From assembly GCA_049999805.1 (NCBI GenBank), contig JBNGIO010006183.1:1-47549 (forward strand): a DNA stretch of 47,549 nt, in the 5' to 3' direction. A program made the position numbers and the translations under genes. The notes beneath the pieces were generated by a model. The model had not been told where the DNA came from, ran no database searches, and was given only the letters and a program-made list of their open reading frames with translations. The first letter of the stretch is position 1; the number at the start of each line of letters is the position of its first letter. This document shows positions 22,039 to 31,700 of the stretch, one piece after another. Source of the stretch: Folioceros fuciformis (lineage: Eukaryota > Anthocerotophyta > Anthocerotopsida > Anthocerotales).

Positions 22039-23392
22039 AGCCACATTTCTGTGAGCTACAGCATTCGGAGCCTGGACGGGCTGTGCACTTCCATCAACAA
22101 TGAAGTACATCAATGGGGGTGAATGCGTCGGGCATGAGCGTAACTGAGTACATTGAAGGTACTACGGCTGCATTTCCAGGGTGGAGTTATGGCCGTTCAT
22201 CACTCATGTTAAATGACACAAGTCAATGTATCATCACGGAGCCAGCCTCAGGTTATCTGGCTGGAAAGCACGGCGAGCTGTGCGCTCCAATGAGGTACCA
22301 TGAATCTGGCTCTCAGATTCAAGTGTTTTTGTCAGAGCATGATGAAGACAAAACGCATGATGCTGCTGGTTTGCAAATCGATACCCCATTGCCATAAATG
22401 CTGGCTCGTACCATGATCCGTTGGGTCACCCGGACGGACGGAGAACCAGAACTGCCGCGCTGCTTTGTGGCTTGTAAACCTGACGGTCGGTACCGCACAG
22501 TTGTGGAACTGCACGGTTGGGTTTGTGGAATTCGCGTTTGCCGCATGCATTTATACCCTGTCTTGCAGGAGTTTTGCATTTGAGAGCTCTCTTGCAAAAG
22601 AAAGGAATATGAATGATAACTTTCCCAAGTTACATATGAACATAGGTGTGAAACGATGCAGGTAGACATGAATTCCAGCATCAGATACATACGTACATAC
22701 ATACATCCATGTGTATGTATTTACCTGAACGAGGAAACGGGCACCGAAAGGGCCCAACCGGGAAAGCACGGTTGAGAATGACGCACGGTAAGGCGCACAG
22801 CGCGTTACGAGCCAGGGCTGAGGGACGGATGTGGCGTCCGTGATGACGTGGCGGTATGTGCCGTACCAGCTGCCTTAATGGCCGTGGGGTATGGATGGGA
22901 GAGTATACTGCAGCGGTCACTCGGAATAGGTTGGCATCCAAGGCTCTGCGCAGAGGCGGAATGATGGGAGGGTGTGAGTCATGAAAGAGGGCCTCTGTCA
23001 CTGGTACATTTCCATCCTCCGGAGTACTTGACGCTTTTGCAGTGGACAGTTGGAACTTTCGAGTGGAAAAGGTAGGCGATGAAAATGGCATTCGCTTGCC
23101 AGTGCCTCTGCCTCTGCCTCTGCACACACACACGTATATGGAACGCAGAAGTCGGATGGAAGTAAATGAGTTGACAGAGATCCTTCCGTCAAGTTCGGAG
23201 TGCGGGAACGCTGGAATGGTATCATTTTGAAGCCAGTTACAAATGTACAGCGGCCCAAATGAGCCACGTCGTTTCTGCTCTACTTAGGGCCCGGGGAATT
23301 TGATCGGGCGCTTTGGTTCACGAACGACTTATCTCTTACATCTGGAGTTAGATGCTAGCTAACAAAACTGAAGGATAGTCCACTTGAGGCTG
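22039..23392. other. Convergent intergenic region between DGAT1 and YUCCA copy 1
   Basis: Both genes point into this stretch, so it holds their 3' untranslated regions. A CATA/TACA-type microsatellite lies at 22684-22712 and a CTCTGC repeat at 23103-23122. No additional gene is recognised. Confidence 0.6.
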
Positions 23393-25087
23393 TTATCGAC
23401 TTCTGAGGGGATGAGTGCTTTGGCTCATCCTGTAAACCGCCCTCGAGCTCACGGGCACCGGGGGCATTGGGCACACACAAATCTGCTTCTCGAACGAAGC
23501 GCAGATGTCGTGCGCGATTTGCTTCGCCTCAAACGACGTTCCCTTCAGACCTCGCCTCGACATTCCCACTGCGTACAGGCCTCGCTGCCCCTTCCATCCG
23601 TGCGGGAAGGGAACCTTCGGAAGCCCATTTTTCCCGAAAAACGTGTCATCCTGCAGTCCCGGCGATGAATTGGGGTCAGATTTCTAGATGCTCACGGAAA
23701 GCAACAAGAGATAGAATGGAGCGACATCTCACTCACACCCGCGCACTCACTCACCTTGAGCCATTTGATGACATTGCTTCGAAAGCCAGTAGCCCAGATG
23801 ATGCAGTCGAAATCCTGCCAGGTGCCATCCACGAAAGTTACACCGGTCGTGCTCAGGGCTTTCACGGCGGACGTAACCTGAAAGGTGAGGAGGAAGCCAA
23901 GAGCGCTCAGTCTTGTGTGATCCAGAACGCACAGGTATTGAAGGCGTGAGGAAGGAGGGCATGGGAGAGTGAGAGACGCATCCTACCTTGATGTGCCCGC
24001 TTCGAATTTTGGCCACAGTCCCGACGTCTAGGACGGGCGTCTTGCCCAGGGTGTCCTTGAGCTCCATGGGGCCCTTGGCCGGGCGGCACAACCCGTACCG
24101 CGCTGTGTTACCCATAAGCAGCCAGGTGTAAAGCACCAAGATGTAGTCGGTGAGCCACAGAGGAAAAATTCTCAAAAGTGCCATGGCGACTTGCAAGGTA
24201 GACCGGCCGAGCACTTCCCTGGGAAGCACATGAACCTGCGCAGAAACAGCCGTCGCTTTGACGTGAGAAAACGGGACGCGAATAAGAAAAAGAGGAAATT
24301 CGCTTCACCACAAGATAGACATCGCCTCGCCTCGCCTCGCCAGGCCAGGCCAGGCAGCTAGAATAGAAGCGCGCATGGAGACGGCACCAACACTCACCGG
24401 ACTGCGAACAGCAATGCTGGGCTTGGCGCCATGGTTGGCCAGATCCAGCGCAATCTCCATGCCGGAGTTGCCGCAGCCCACCACGAGCACCTTCTTGTCC
24501 CGAAATTCGGAGCCGTTCCTGTAGAGGCTAGAGTGGAAGGTCTGGCCACGAAACACGTCCGTCCCGGGCAGCTGCGGTGTCACGCTCTCCGCGTTCTCCC
24601 CGGTAGCCACAATGAGCCACTTGCTGACGTACTCCTCGGTGATGGAAGGTCGACCGCCGGCGGCCCCCACTGCCCGCGATGTCCTTACCCGCCACATCCC
24701 GATACCGGAATCGAAGGAGGCGGACACGACGCTCTCGTTGAAGTGCGGGTTGATCTGGAACCTCCTGGCGTACTTCTCCAGGTAGTCGATGAATTGCTGG
24801 CGGGTGGGATAGGCTGGATAATCCTCCGGGAAGGGCATGAGCGGGAGCTCGCACAGGTTCTTGGGGATGTGCAGGTGCAGGCGGTCGTACGTTTTGTACT
24901 TCCACAGCGACGCGATGCAGTCGGCCCGCTCGATGACAGTGCTGGGAATGCCTCGGTCCCGGAGCGCCGCCGCGGTAGCCAGCCCAGCCGGGCCGGCGCC
25001 CACGATAATGGGCCCCTCCGACGCCAGCGGCTGGTCCAGCAGATGGCCGCCCTCGGACACCCAGCAGTCAGTATAGAAGGGCGGCAT
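23393..25087 (-). CDS. YUC: YUCCA-type flavin monooxygenase, copy 1 (4 exons, 439 aa)
   Basis: Minus-strand exons: 25087-24398, 24235-23987, 23877-23755, 23650-23393. All introns are GT-AG at phase 0. YUCCA enzymes use FAD, NADPH and O2 to decarboxylate indole-3-pyruvate to the auxin indole-3-acetic acid. Seen: FAD site GAGPAG (residues 30-35), [25 protein letters not shown] (161-167), FMO signature [11 protein letters not shown] (179-189), NADPH site GCGNSG (204-209), [10 protein letters not shown] opening exon 2, ATGFRSNV (342-349) and [15 protein letters not shown]. The length is usual. The start MPPFYTD is chosen because family N-termini are short; the frame is open upstream to 25207. The C-terminal ~35 residues after [10 protein letters not shown] are Cys/Pro/Ser-rich and unlike copy 2, so the true stop or an extra intron deserves doubt. 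Exon 1 is markedly GC-rich. Confidence 0.93.
24320..24357. repeat. Short GC-rich pentamer run in YUCCA copy 1 intron 1
   Basis: CGCCT repeats four times and runs into CAGGC repeats within the 162-base first intron. Related GGCGA/GGCCA pentamer runs occur upstream of the gene at 25500-25550. Confidence 0.8.
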
Positions 25088-25241
25088 TGTTACCCTCCCC
25101 GCGTCTCGTAGCGCCTCACAGTGCTCACCCCGGCAGGCAGCGGTATCCGGGCTCCCAGCAGAGCATTCAGGCGCAGGGAGGAGGGCTGGACTGCGAGGGC
25201 GGAGCACAAGCTAGTGCGAGTCTGAGGGACGGGGTAAGGGG

Positions 25242-25341
25242 NNNNNNNNNNNNNNNNNNNNNNNNNNNNNNNNNNNNNNNNNNNNNNNNNNNNNNNNNNN
25301 NNNNNNNNNNNNNNNNNNNNNNNNNNNNNNNNNNNNNNNNN
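25242..25341. other. Assembly gap (100 N)
   Basis: One hundred consecutive N in GC-rich repetitive sequence upstream of YUCCA copy 1. The true length is unknown. Confidence 0.99.
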
Positions 25342-26353
25342 GGGCCCAGCCTGCCCGTCCAGGACCAGCTCGGGCGCGATCGAGCCTGGCTGTCCTGTCG
25401 CTCACCGCAACAGCGACGAGACGAGGCAGGGCGAGCACGGCAGATGGCGACGGGAGCTGGGCGGGATAGCGGGGCGGGAGACGCAGGACGAGGGACAAGG
25501 TGAGGCAAGGCTAGGCGAGGCGAGGCCAGGTGAGGCGAGGCCAGACGAGGAGACACAAGCCGATCCCGAGGAGGGCGGGAGTGAAAACACGCAGGGTGCA
25601 CCAAAACGAGGTAAGTGAGCGGCTTATAAGGCGCGGAGGAGGAGATAAATAATAAAAAAAAGGAAGAAAAAGTTTTGTAGGCGCCTCCGTATACCGTTAT
25701 GTGCAGCGCCACCGGGCTGTACTTGCCCCGAGTTGCAGCGCAGGGGCGGAGGGCTTTGCGGGAAGCGCTAGGGCAGTCGCAGGCCGGTGCGGCAGGGAAC
25801 GGGGGGCGTGGCGCTGTTTCCATCAATGCCTCGTCGGCCCCCATTATAATGCGTACCCGGGAAAGCCTTTCACCGCGGCCTCGTTTCACTGCTCCTTTAC
25901 CGCGTCGTGCCAGCTTTTCCACCGCCCCCATTATCCCGGGCGAGCAGGTGGCGCGCGGATACCACTCCACGGCCACGGCTGCGGCGAGGGATGGAAAGGA
26001 ATGATTGCGGCAATGATGAGCAGATCGGGCGGATCTAAGGGGGTCAGACGCGCGAAATTAGGCTCCGGGCCTGCTCCTAATCCACCCCCCCCCACCTGAG
26101 TGCCATCCAGGGCAGTGCTGCCCATTGGCGGAAACACGGGTTAGCTGGGTTGGGAGCAGGCCATGTGGAAAACACTTTGAGTCGGGGCCCCCCGGTTGGA
26201 GCCCGCGCCTCCCGCCCTCCCAATAAAATTCTTCCTAACACGGCCTATTCCTGGCGCCAGGGCTCCCAAAAGCCCTAATTTGGCCGCTAGCACCTTCGGG
26301 CAAGGCATGGCCACCAGCCAATCACTTGGCCCAATCACCGGGTCCCATTGCCA

Positions 26354-26480
26354 TGCCCGACCCGACCCGACCCGGTCCGGCCCGGCCCGGCCCGGCCCCG
26401 GATCCCTTTACTCACCACACCACACCACACCACACCAACCCAAGAAAAAAAAAAAAACAAGAACAAGAACAAGAACAATT
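26354..26480. repeat. Cluster of consecutive microsatellites
   Basis: In order: CCCGA units, CCCGG/GGCCC units, four CCACA units, a run of 13 A, and CAAGAA/AACAAG units. Each array has only three to five copies. Confidence 0.9.
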
Positions 26481-26701
26481 ACATACTCCCTTCTTACCCG
26501 TTGGCTGGGCTCGGCTGGACTGCTGGACTGGGCTGGGCCAGGCTAGGACTAGACTACTGCCGCCTTTTCCACTTTTCCTTTTGGCTTCTTTTGGTCTCCG
26601 CTTATCCATCCACGCCTCGCTTCCATGGACTGATGAAGCGTTCCGGCGCGCGCCTCCCCTCGCATCCCCTCGCGTGTCGTCCAGTGAGCCGTCTCGTGCG
26701 C

Positions 26702-26792
26702 TGGGCCACGGCCAGAGCGGCAGAGCCAGAACCAGAGAGCCTCAGCCAGAGCCGGAGCCAGAGCCAGAGCCAGGGCCAGGGCCAGGGCCACA
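26702..26792. repeat. Hexanucleotide array (GAGCCA / GGGCCA)
   Basis: About a dozen degenerate then perfect copies of GAGCCA or CAGAGC change to GGGCCA at the right end. Forward translation gives alternating Glu/Pro or Ser/Gln tracts, which explains the long artefactual frames. Confidence 0.9.
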
Positions 26793-28081
26793 GCAGAGCA
26801 ACCTTTTGCCCTTTAACACTTTGGTTGCGTTTCCGAGGCCGTTGCGATTCGTCGAATCGTTACAGGCGACGCGTGGCCCAGTCGGACTTGGCGGCGGGGA
26901 AAAGCGAGTCCTTGTTGCTTTCTCCGCCCGTTGCTCCGCGCATACAAAAATGGGAAAATAATCCTTCGCTGCTCCTGAAGCTGCGCTGTTGCTTTGTGAG
27001 GCGGAGACGGAGGCGGAGATGGTGGCACCGGCACTGCACGGTGACTCTGCCACCGGCAACAATAACGGGATTCTGGAAGAAGGCCTTATTATATTACTGC
27101 TCCTATGTACTTGGGTGTCCCTCCTCCCAAGTTTCGGAGACGAAAGCCAAGGCTGCTTTTCCCCCAGCGGGGGTCGACCGAAAGTCCGAGTCTCTGCCTT
27201 GTCGTTGAACGCGGAATGACGTGGGGAGTGCGGGGGGAGAGACTGACATCTCTCCATGCCTCCGGAGGCCTTCTTCCCTTCGGCTTTCCTCACCCTTTCC
27301 TTCCCTTCTCCGCCCTCCCGCTCCGCCGTGTACGCTTGTTCTCATCCCATTCCACACATGAAACGCAAGGGTCTGGAGGCAGCCACGTCCTACGGGCAGC
27401 TCCACATCTCGATCAGCGCATCCGATCATTGGGCCTGACTGCCGGGATTCCGGTAATTCCAGGCCAGCACCAGGTTTTTTTTGTGCTGATTTTTCTTCTT
27501 CTTTTTGCTTCGGGGAACGAGACGAGACCAGAAGCGCGCGGCGCTGTGCGGGTGTTGGATGTGCAGGTACATACAGTACGCAGATAGGGGCAGAAGATGG
27601 TGGAAACGCCTCGCCTTCCGCCCTTCCGTCTTTTCTTTTTATGTAACGTCAACAGAAAGCTGCCACAAAGTCATTACGATCTTGCTTCTTCTGCGTCGGG
27701 ACCTGGACAGCCAGCCTAGCCTCGCCCTCCCTTGCCTTCGCATACGTAATTGGCGTTTAGCGCCCCGGACCTTCACTTTTGCTGTCCACGTAACCCGCAG
27801 CCAGGCCAGCCAGGGGCCCAGCTTTGTGCGATGTGGGCCCCGCCGCCCTTCGCCTCTGCAAATGCAAACTGGCCGTGTCTCTTTGTTGGTTAGTTAGTTC
27901 AAGGCCCAAGGCCCAAGGCTTCCTGGGGTCTAAGCGTCAACCACATCTTCTCCAGACATTCCCTCCGATGTCCTGGCTCGAACACCACCTTCCCTTCTTA
28001 ATATCCAACATTCACTTCAGATGCCGGAATCCGGAGTGACCGGCTGCCTACTCCATCGGTCTCGTCACTTGGGCGGCCCAT

Positions 28082-29830
28082 TTTCACATTACATTACGCA
28101 AGACAAGCGCGTTACTTTGTAACCAAGGACATTTCAACATGTGATGTAGAGCCACTAATGAGCCTGCGCCTGAGAGCCTGTCAGTGCCTGCCTGACACGG
28201 ACCTCTAGAGATAAGCGACCTGGATCGTCCACAGTTAAACGCTGCCACTGCAACCCAACCTTGTTGAGAGTTTTTTACACAGACGCCGGCCAGAAGGCAA
28301 CCGAGACGCACATCACAGGATTACGCAGGCCATGCATGGGGCATCCCTCTCGCTGGGCGTGGTGCATCACGTTTATTTCGTGTCAGCAGCAAGTGAGGAT
28401 AGTGGGGATAGATATACTGTGTGCGGCTTCAATGCGTCCCCATAGGATGGCGCGGAGCTGGCATCCATGCCTGCAACGTTAACGGTTGAGGCGGGCGGCA
28501 TCATATACATACATACTTCGTAAAATTCCCTCCCCGTATTTGAAGCGCCTATGTGTACATTACCTGGGGAATGTATGTCCGATTCCCCTCTAAGTGGACC
28601 AAATATCCAGACAAGGCAGGGGCAAGGCTCTTGGCTTGCGGCCTAGCTGGCTAAGCCTGCTTATTCGATCTTTTCAGGAGACTCCACCAGCCTGGGCTGG
28701 CCGGCCGGGAGTAGAGAATCACGAAATCCAAAGCTCTCGAATAAGGCTCTTGAAGAGGGATATCCTCGGCCAGGCCAGGCCCTGTGATGAGACGCCATCG
28801 AACAAGGTACCCACCTACTTACACCTACCAGGCTACCGGCACTCTAGCGACGTCAGGCCCAGCCCCTGTTTAATTAAAGTAGCTGCAACGTGAGCCGTGC
28901 TCCTTATGCCGCAGACTGCCAGTGGCCCATGGCCACAGCCAGACTGTACCTATCGAGGGGCCCGTCTTAAACCACTGCACGCTAGAGCTGGGAATGTCAC
29001 TCGGCCTCATGGACAAGTACAAGTACAAGTACTACATGCCACTGGACGGGCTCAAAGCCAGGTCCCGGCCCCGCCGTATGGGCTGCTGGCTTCCAATCCC
29101 GCTCGCTTGTGGCTGCATTTGTTCATGAATTGAAGCCTGCCGCTACCAAAGCCAAGGGGATGACAGCCAGGCCCAGGCCGGCATGGTGGCCAGCGCCTTG
29201 CCCGTCGGAACCTGGATCCGGAACTGGACCGTTGCACAATCGCTTACACACTTGGTCTAGTTTTGCTTCCATGGAATCCTGGAACCCTGGAGCCAGCAGT
29301 CGTCCGAGTTCAAGTCGCCTTCATCTGGCCAGGCAGTACCAGCATGGCATGCGCAGTGGTAGAATGCAACAGAGACGTAATTGCGGGCGTCGCCATCGCA
29401 CTGTGACGGTGAAATGTAGTTACTCCTTCACATAAGCGCGTGGGACGTGCCAATAACGTCAACTCCTGGGCAGCTCGCTCACATTCACGAGCACACGCGG
29501 GCCAAGGGTGAAAGCAACCTCGAGCTCATCCCTAGGCCCCTCATGTCGTTGCCTGGCGCTGGGCCTTCTCACTGCCCCGCCTCGCCCCAGCTTCCTCCTT
29601 ACCAATCCTCGCTCGCAACCGCTTGCGTCCAGCTTGATACCAGCATACTGGGCAACATATATATACAAGAGTGAAGAGGAGGGCATCGAATCGTGGTAGG
29701 CCAGACTGGGCCATGGAGAAGCCGGTAGTGGTGGGGCGGCGACTGGTAGCTCGAGTGCCACTGCCGTCGCCGTCACCGCGGCCTTGAACACCATCCCTCC
29801 CTCCACCGCCCATCTCGCTGGAAAACAACT
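28082..29830 (+). repeat. Unnamed GC-rich duplicated unit, copy A
   Basis: Copy A matches copy C (37230-38960) in the same orientation and order over about 1.7 kb. Shared landmarks include CATTAC-CAAGAC-AGCG, GCCTGACACGGACC, CGGCTTCAATGCGTC, TGTGATGAGACGCCATCGAA (28785/37829), CTTACACCTACCAGGC, GGGAATGTCACTCGGCCTCA, CGTCAACTCCTGGGCAG and TTGCGTCCAGCTTGATACCA. The copies differ by many substitutions and small indels. No conserved open frame survives across copies, so this is probably noncoding or long-dead. It is not a transposon I recognise; no terminal repeats are evident. Confidence 0.8.
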
Positions 29831-29895
29831 CGGCCCCCTCCTCCCTCCTTTTTTTTGATGGCTTTGTAAGCTCACTTGCCTTGTGTGCCTGCCAC

Positions 29896-29935
29896 CACCT
29901 ACCTACCTACCTACCCACCTACCTACCTACCTATC
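29896..29935. repeat. CTAC tetranucleotide microsatellite
   Basis: About ten CTAC units with two interruptions, at the point where the GC-rich block gives way to the AT-rich desert. Confidence 0.9.
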
Positions 29936-31365
29936 CAGCACATATAAGCCGCAGGATATATCATATTTAACTGTGCCACCCAAGAATGCTGGCCTTTGTT
30001 GAAAGCATATCAAAGATATCCATTAGGCTAGCCTTTGTTGAACACATATCAAAGATAACTTATTACACAATCATTGTATGTATGACCAGATTGATTATTC
30101 AATGGATGACAAAGTGCTCCGTACAAGAGATTTCTATGTGCAAGAACTACTATATATGTAAGGCTGACATGTTATTGTTCAATGATTGGGTTCAAGTATG
30201 GGTATGGCTGTGTGGCACCCACCAAAGTGCTTTATCCAAGCCTAGCTTTCTTTCTAGATCCGAAACACCACGGAACAAAGGATGCCTTGCACCAGCCGCC
30301 AAATTTTGATTCAAAAGTGCTACTATGGCAAAAGCATCAAGTGCCATGGCCGCCAGAACCTATGGCCAAACCAAAACATCACTTAGATTTCAAAGTTTGA
30401 AAGACCAAGCACCAAAGTTGGACATGTACTAGCCATCTCCCGCCAAACTACAAAGTGTGCACGAGCAAAAGCATTACTTTTAGATTTGGGGAAGAAGACA
30501 AAGTTGGGAAGTTGAGCGTACTCTAGCCCCAAAGCTTTGCATTGCCTTTGTATGTACTTGAAACTAGACAACCAAAGTGCTTACAACAAGACGTTGAACT
30601 TCAAGTTGAAAACTAGTACTATACATTATTGAAAGGTACCTTGAGATCTTCATATACTATGTTTCTACGCAATCATTGTGTCTGAAGGACCACCGGAGAC
30701 CAAAGTTAGTAGCATGTCCCAATCGCCAAAGCGCTACAATCACAAGAGCTATGATGTACAATGTATCATGTTTTCAAGTCCGAGAGTCCAGGTGAATGAA
30801 TGATGTGGACAATGAGGAGTAAAAGCTCATGAACCTATACATGTATGTACGTGTGAAAGAACTTTCCTACATGGTACATTCATGTATACATAAACTACTC
30901 ACAATCATTGTATCCTATATCCAATGGTGGTACTTGAGTACGTGACTAGGCTTCATTTCGTATGCCCATTTGTGCTTGTCATTCTCACCTCAACTCACCT
31001 CACCTTGTCTTGCTCCAAGGTACGCCACCTTGGAATACGATTGTCGTGTCCTGTTGGTACTCTTACCAATCATTTGGCATTTTGCCAATCATTTTTTGTG
31101 TGATTGGTATGTCATTGTCATTGCTATTGAAAGGTACTTCGAACCTTTCTTGACAGTGAGTTGCGGAAAGGGATCAATGCATGTCACTAACTTTTACCAC
31201 ATGTATCGAGTATCTTTTTACAAATTCTATTTGACTGTTTGGATGTTGTTGACATTTCAAAAACTATTCAAAAATTGTATGTACTACTATATGGTAGGGA
31301 CACTTTGAGACCCCCCAAAGTTCACCTCCTTAGTGACCACACTTATCATATTGACACTTTGTACA

Positions 31366-31509
31366 ATGGGTTTTGTTCCCATGAAGCATGAAGGAGAAAG
31401 CTCTTCATTCTCAATGGGATTTATTCCCATGAACCATGAAGGAGAAAGCTCTTCATTCTCACTGGGTTTTGTTCCCATGAGCCATGAAGGAGAAAGCTCC
31501 TCATTCTCT
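31366..31509 (+). repeat. Three 48-bp units in an open frame (16-residue repeat)
   Basis: Units at 31366, 31414 and 31462 are exactly 48 bases and translate as near-identical 16-residue blocks such as MGFVPMKHEGESSSFS. The frame opens at 31333 and ends at 31572. The reverse strand is open too, so the frame need not be coding. No upstream gene context is seen. Confidence 0.85.
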
Positions 31510-31619
31510 GTGGGTGAGCCACTACTCAACAACTCCCAACCTAGCCTTGCACACTATAGGGTGCACACATAAACAATCCCAAAGTTTGTACTCATACCAC
31601 CTTCTCTTCTCTACGAAAT

Positions 31620-31700
31620 GCACACACTTTGCAGGCCTACTACAATTGCACACACTTTGCTGGCCTACAACAATTGCACACACTTTGCAAGCCTAGAACA
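31620..31700 (+). repeat. 28-bp tandem repeat, three copies
   Basis: Units starting GCACACACTTTGC at 31620, 31648 and 31676, with a period of 28 bases and one or two differences each. Confidence 0.85.

Larger units (their letters stand above)
25088..28080. promoter_or_regulatory. GC-rich upstream region of YUCCA copy 1, with a 100-N gap
   Basis: The gap 25242-25341 is exactly 100 N, the usual placeholder for unknown length, and lies about 155 bases upstream of the chosen ATG, so promoter and leader are incompletely known. The surrounding sequence is GC-rich and contains many short-unit arrays. Long open frames here, up to 286 codons, are compositional artefacts with low-complexity translations. 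No second gene is recognised. The stretch presumably contains the YUCCA promoter, but no specific element can be assigned. Confidence 0.45.

Noticed and set aside
24431-25111. 226-codon plus-strand frame
   Set aside because: It is the antisense shadow of GC-rich exon 1 of YUCCA copy 1.
25167-25976. 269-codon minus-strand frame crossing the N gap
   Set aside because: The frame exists only because N bases are translated as X, and the rest is repetitive Pro/Ser/Leu sequence.
26326-27208. Open frames of 211 and 286 codons upstream of YUCCA copy 1
   Set aside because: Their translations are low-complexity (Pro/Arg, Ser/Gln and Glu/Pro tracts) and run through five consecutive microsatellites. No domain is visible.
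29459-29875. 138-codon minus-strand frame inside copy A of the GC-rich unit
   Set aside because: The matching parts of copies B and C do not keep this frame, so there is no sign of selection for a protein.
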